The notes below the pieces were generated by a model. That model saw nothing but the letters and a program-made list of their open reading frames with translations. It did not search any database and was not told the DNA's origin. A program made the position numbers and the translations under genes. Shown here piece after piece: positions 6,027-9,373 of a stretch of DNA of 9,373 nucleotides. Within the stretch, counting starts at the first letter, position 1. The number at the start of each line of letters is the position of its first letter. Where the stretch lies: the NCBI GenBank assembly GCA_016763235.1, contig JAESUE010000216.1, forward strand, positions 1 through 9,373, in the 5' to 3' direction. Source of the stretch: Pseudomonadales bacterium. Lineage in GTDB: Bacteria > Pseudomonadota > Gammaproteobacteria > Pseudomonadales > UBA3067.

Positions 6027-8651
6027 GTGAAAAATATACTCAAATTCAAAAAGGCGCTCAAAGCCACCGTAGCTTTCTTTTTAATGGCAAGCCTATTCCT
6101 TATCACCCTTCCCCCGATAACAAAAACCGCCCTGCTCTATGGGTTAAATCACCTTGGGGCTGACAAAAGTAAAATCGATGATGTCGATATCAACCTTTTT
6201 ACTGGCCGCTTTTCAATCACTGGCTTACAGGTGCAAACAGGCAAACAAGAAGCACTCCAGATCGGCCAAATATCCACCACTTTCAACTACTGGAAATTAT
6301 TAAAGAACCATATTCTAATTGATAATATCTCGCTAAAAAACAGCCATTTCCCGCTTATAAAAAAGGACAACAAAGCCTTTTATATCGGTGTAAATCTGAA
6401 TAAAAATAATCTAAAAAATTCAGCCTTAAAGGATAACCTAGGTGCTAGAAAAGAAAGCACAGAATGGTTACTGACGATTAACAAGCTTTTAATTGAAAAC
6501 TCAACATTTCAGATTGAAACACCTAGCATCTCCTCCAATATACATATTGAAACGGCTACATTAACGCAATTCTTTAGTCAGCCATCAGAACAAAGCCAAC
6601 TCTTTGCCAAAGCAACTATTGATAATACTCACGTAAAAATTGGAAACCATGACTTTCAAATCACCACTGAAAAACCTATAGAATGGCGCAGCAAACAGCG
6701 GGTACAGCTCTCTCAGAAAACCAGCCCATCTGTTTTCATAAAAGGAAATATGGAGGTAGGAGAGCTATCCATCTATAGCCCCACAAAAAAAATCGCATAT
6801 ACACATAATAATTCATCTTTACTGCTTAGCATTGATGCCAATCCAGACTCTACAGATGGGTCATTCACACGGACCAGCATAAAATCCGAACTAAGCATTC
6901 GTAAACCCCGCTTATCTGGGCAACTTATAGATGAGCCCACCGCCGAAATACTTAAAGGGAGTGCGTCTCGCCTTGAGCTACAGCTCATCCAGCGCCTTAC
7001 TTTAAATGAACATTTCTTACCTTTACACAGTTCGGGGACAGGTCGCTTCAACCTACAAGAGGCCAAACTAAAACTAAACACCAAAGGGTTTGAATATTCA
7101 CATGACGACTTGGCGATGCAGTGGAGCCTTAAAGCTATAGATTTAGATAAGCGCGATTGGGGAAACAAATTCGAAGTCGACAGCAGCATCACCTTAAAAC
7201 AAGCTCAAATATTAGACTTGCACCAAAAACTAAATTTACTACAGTTACCTCAGCTCACCATTCAAAAAATAAAATTAACAGGGGCTGACCAGTTACAAGT
7301 GGGAAGCATTCAACTTAATCAAGCTCGCGGGCTTTCCCCATTATCGGAAACATTGGAACCATTTATTTTCAGCGAGTCTTTAAATATTAAAGACCTGACA
7401 CTGCATCCATTAAACAACCTTTATATTGAGCAAATAAAAGCTAGCGACCTTAATGCTTTGATCTACATTACAAAAGATAAACAACTAAAATTCCTCAGCT
7501 CCTCACTTTCCCGCCTACAATCATTAAATTTAGGAACGCCAGTAGTAGACAAGAAAAAGACCACTGAAAATCCAGATAAAACCGCTATAGAAATGCCGAA
7601 AGAGGATGCATTACCTCCACTCTCGACACCTTCATTTACTTGGAAAATAAACAACATTCTCCTTAATAATTCCGCCCTTACTCTTGTTGATGAAAGTGTT
7701 TCACCTTCCTTTAACAGTACGCTGACATTGAATGAATTAACTCTTCGTCCATTCAGCAATGCGCAAGATGAAGCAAGCAGCCATATCAGCTTGAAAGGCA
7801 GGCTAAACTCCCACTCGAAGCTTGAAGCCCAAGGGACATTTACTCCTTTTAGCTCCAAGCTATCATCGAACATTAATCTATCCATCAAAGCTCTGGAGCT
7901 ACCGCCTTTTTCGCCTTACCTGAAACAATCTGCCGGTTATCGCATTAAACACGGCCAGTTAAACGCTGCTATTCAGATTAACGTTAAGGATAACAAGCTC
8001 GACTCTACTGTAATGCTCAATCTAAATAAATTAAAACTCGTACCAGCCTCAGAAGACGCGATAAAACGCTTAAACAAGCAATTGACCATGCCCCTTGATG
8101 TTGCGTTAAACACACTGCGGGATAAAAACGATAATCTACAGGTCAGCATACCCGTGAGAGGCAACTTATCAGATCCAGATTTTGATTTCTCAGACATACT
8201 GAAACAAGCATCAGCAAAAGCAACTCGCAAAGCGAGCATGAGTTTACTTAAACACGCCCTTCAACCTTACGGCACAATGATTACGGTTGCAGAGCTGGCG
8301 TATAAAGGGGGTAAAAAACTCACTGCAATCAGGCTTAACCCCATTAACTATCCCATCGCTTCGACAGAACTGAGTGATGAACAAAAAGATTATTTGGGGA
8401 AAATAGCCCTATTGTTAGAAGAAAGGCCAGGACTAGGCATTACACTTTGCGGGGTAGCCTCAATAGGTGAGTTACCCACATCTCAAACAGAAGAGGACTC
8501 CCTAAGGTTTGCCCAAGTTAGGGCAGAAAAAGTTAAAAGCCACCTCATTAACGAACACGAAATTGATGCAGCCCGCTTATTTTCCTGCCTTCCAAAAATA
8601 GACAAGGCCAAGAAAAAGAAAAACGTTGGCCGTGTTGAGCTACATATATAA
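6027..8651 (+). CDS. DUF748 family protein, AsmA-like, N-terminally anchored and predicted periplasmic
   Basis: This is an 874-residue protein with one hydrophobic segment at about 12-37, followed by GADKSKIDDVDINLFTGRFS, the layout of AsmA-superfamily proteins (inner-membrane anchor, long beta-rich periplasmic body). Two matching stretches, EWLLTINKLLIENSTFQIET (146-165) and TWKINNILLNNSALTLVDES (538-557), look like two copies of the DUF748 unit. A Lys/Pro/Glu-rich linker lies at about 507-535. The C-terminus (about 746-874) contains AIRLNPINYPIASTELSDEQ, a run ending LLLEERPGLGITLCGVAS, and RFAQVRAEKVKSHLI, the distant OmpA-like tail seen in DUF748 proteins. The only two cysteines, 808 and 854, are in this tail and could form a disulfide. 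AsmA-like proteins move or shield phospholipids between membranes; a role of that kind is inference. The GTG start has no clear Shine-Dalgarno site, and upstream extension is blocked by an in-frame stop at 6015. It follows corB by 50 nt. Confidence 0.82.
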   Translation: MKNILKFKKALKATVAFFLMASLFLITLPPITKTALLYGLNHLGADKSKIDDVDINLFTGRFSITGLQVQTGKQEALQIGQISTTFNYWKLLKNHILIDNISLKNSHFPLIKKDNKAFYIGVNLNKNNLKNSALKDNLGARKESTEWLLTINKLLIENSTFQIETPSISSNIHIETATLTQFFSQPSEQSQLFAKATIDNTHVKIGNHDFQITTEKPIEWRSKQRVQLSQKTSPSVFIKGNMEVGELSIYSPTKKIAYTHNNSSLLLSIDANPDSTDGSFTRTSIKSELSIRKPRLSGQLIDEPTAEILKGSASRLELQLIQRLTLNEHFLPLHSSGTGRFNLQEAKLKLNTKGFEYSHDDLAMQWSLKAIDLDKRDWGNKFEVDSSITLKQAQILDLHQKLNLLQLPQLTIQKIKLTGADQLQVGSIQLNQARGLSPLSETLEPFIFSESLNIKDLTLHPLNNLYIEQIKASDLNALIYITKDKQLKFLSSSLSRLQSLNLGTPVVDKKKTTENPDKTAIEMPKEDALPPLSTPSFTWKINNILLNNSALTLVDESVSPSFNSTLTLNELTLRPFSNAQDEASSHISLKGRLNSHSKLEAQGTFTPFSSKLSSNINLSIKALELPPFSPYLKQSAGYRIKHGQLNAAIQINVKDNKLDSTVMLNLNKLKLVPASEDAIKRLNKQLTMPLDVALNTLRDKNDNLQVSIPVRGNLSDPDFDFSDILKQASAKATRKASMSLLKHALQPYGTMITVAELAYKGGKKLTAIRLNPINYPIASTELSDEQKDYLGKIALLLEERPGLGITLCGVASIGELPTSQTEEDSLRFAQVRAEKVKSHLINEHEIDAARLFSCLPKIDKAKKKKNVGRVELHI

Positions 8652-8695
8652 CGCGCGCATGAAGGCTGGGATGAAGCACAGCGTAATGACACCCA

Positions 8696-8715
8696 AGCCG
8701 CGTATTTTTGCGGCT
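8696..8715. terminator. Small hairpin between convergent genes, possible terminator
   Basis: AGCCGC (8696-8701) and GCGGCT (8710-8715) form a perfect 6-bp GC-rich stem with the 8-nt loop GTATTTTT. It lies in the 81-nt gap between the converging DUF748 and split-barrel genes, where a bidirectional terminator is expected. On the plus strand the tail is GATATTATTATAC, AT-rich but without a proper T-run, and there is none on the minus strand, so an efficient intrinsic terminator is doubtful. Confidence 0.4.
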
Positions 8716-8732
8716 GATATTATTATACACTT

Positions 8733-9221
8733 CTACCAAAGCCCTTCCATCATTACTGGGTATGTCACAGGCCTATATTTGGTGAATTTAATGTCACGCA
8801 CATGGGTAAAGTCTGTCCAGAGTAGACGGCTACCTTTAAGCCACTTAGTAGGGCGGACTCTAGCTTCAATAAGCTCGATTTCATCCGGTGATGCTTCCCG
8901 GAGAGAGCTTGCTTCACCATAGAGGCGTACACCAGGCGGCGCCGTGAACTGACCTTTAAGAAAAGATTTAAACCAAAAGAACTTTCCTGCATCGACCGAT
9001 GAGAGACACAGCCTAGGATCTCTATCTAGATTTTTTGCAAGAGAGGTCGTGTAATGATCAAAGTAGTAACCGGTTTGATCATCGCGAAGAAATACCGTAC
9101 CTATAGGTGTAACATTAGGCATACCATCTACGTTGATCGAGGCGATAGAGCAGTAAATAGTAGACCTTTGCCCGCGCTCAACAACTTCCTTAATTTTGTT
9201 CCAGTTATCTCCAATATCCAC
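8733..9221 (-). CDS. Pyridoxamine 5'-phosphate oxidase-like FMN-binding split-barrel protein
   Basis: The 162-residue protein has the N-terminal pattern of the PNPOx-like split-barrel superfamily: STIYCSIASINVDGMPNVTP (residues 20-39), then IGTVFLRDDQTGYYFDHYTT and LAKNLDRDPRLCLSSVD (61-77). FMN or a related flavin is the usual cofactor, but members range from oxidoreductases to cofactor-binding proteins of unknown role, and the substrate here cannot be read. The C-terminal part has LYGEASSLREASPDEIE and a basic, aromatic tail. I chose GTG at 9219-9221 because TGAGG precedes it by about 6 nt; a TTG four codons upstream (9231-9233) lacks any ribosome binding site. It converges on the DUF748 gene and lies 62 nt downstream of the gamma carbonic anhydrase-like fragment, in an AT-rich gap. 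Confidence 0.8.
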   Translation of the reverse strand: MDIGDNWNKIKEVVERGQRSTIYCSIASINVDGMPNVTPIGTVFLRDDQTGYYFDHYTTSLAKNLDRDPRLCLSSVDAGKFFWFKSFLKGQFTAPPGVRLYGEASSLREASPDEIELIEARVRPTKWLKGSRLLWTDFTHVRDIKFTKYRPVTYPVMMEGLW

Positions 9222-9283
9222 TTCACACCTCAATATATATAACAGCGAGTAAAAATATAAAAAATCAACTCTTCTGGTTTTGA

Positions 9284-9373
9284 CTATCCTTCATCCAAAA
9301 CCAACTCGCGCTTATAACGCTTGGAATTTTCCACATAATGGTTGGCGCTCATTTCGAGAAACATTTTTTGCTG
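9284..9373 (-). CDS. C-terminal fragment of a probable YrdA-type gamma carbonic anhydrase (gene runs off the right edge)
   Basis: Reading inward from the right edge there are 29 sense codons and then TAG at 9284-9286. The peptide contains QQKMFLEMSANHYVENSKRY and ends KRELVLDEG. The stretch MSANHYVENSKRYKREL resembles the C-terminal helix of hexapeptide-repeat gamma carbonic anhydrase-family proteins such as E. coli YrdA (YSANNYVKWKDEYLDQ), where the helix packs against the left-handed beta helix. None of the hexapeptide repeats or zinc-ligand histidines lies in the window, so the identification depends on this short tail. From memory, a gamma carbonic anhydrase gene (PA3753) also lies in the ffh-rpsP neighbourhood of Pseudomonas aeruginosa, which gives mild contextual support. 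Confidence 0.5.
   Translation of the reverse strand, partial: QQKMFLEMSANHYVENSKRYKRELVLDEG

Noticed and set aside
8626..8922. A 98-residue plus-strand open frame after the DUF748 gene
   Set aside because: It overlaps the DUF748 3' end and runs antisense to the well-supported split-barrel gene, and the protein shows no recognisable features.
9222..9283. A promoter in the AT-rich gap before the split-barrel gene
   Set aside because: There are TATA-like strings, but no -35/-10 pair with 16-18 nt spacing is convincing, so none is called.

Overview
The window comes from a gammaproteobacterium of moderate G+C. The proteins resemble those of E. coli and Pseudomonas, and the order ffh | rpsP-rimM-trmD-rplS, with ypjD and a corB-type gene diverging from ffh, is a conserved chromosomal block in that class. 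No mobile element, CRISPR array, tRNA or rRNA is visible. A marine or environmental lineage is a guess that the sequence does not settle.

Left part, all on the minus strand and read from high to low coordinates: ffh (SRP GTPase), rpsP (ribosomal protein S16), rimM (16S processing factor), trmD (tRNA m1G37 methyltransferase) and the first 50 codons of rplS (ribosomal protein L19). This is the classical translation operon next to the targeting GTPase. Between ffh and rpsP lie an inverted repeat overlapping the ffh stop codon, a good sigma70-type promoter with a GC-rich discriminator, and a leader of about 160 nt. The leader can fold into a compact three-way junction followed by a hairpin ending just upstream of the rpsP ribosome binding site. 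Between rpsP and rimM lies a palindrome in which one arm appears expanded by exactly four copies of a hexamer.

Middle, plus strand, divergent from ffh across a 284-nt promoter region: ypjD (eight-helix membrane protein of the CcsA/cytochrome c assembly superfamily), then corB (CNNM/DUF21 plus CBS pair plus CorC_HlyC domain, Mg2+/Co2+ transport family), then an 874-residue DUF748 protein with one N-terminal membrane anchor and a large predicted periplasmic AsmA-like body. The three are close together and co-directional, so probably co-transcribed, and all concern the cell envelope.

Right end, minus strand and convergent with the DUF748 gene: a small pyridoxamine 5'-phosphate oxidase-type split-barrel flavoprotein. 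It is preceded by the last 29 codons of a gene that looks like a YrdA-type gamma carbonic anhydrase.

Most of the window is conserved housekeeping sequence. No new multigene system is evident. The observations most worth checking are the structured rpsP leader and the asymmetrically expanded palindrome, both noncoding elements of the rpsP operon.
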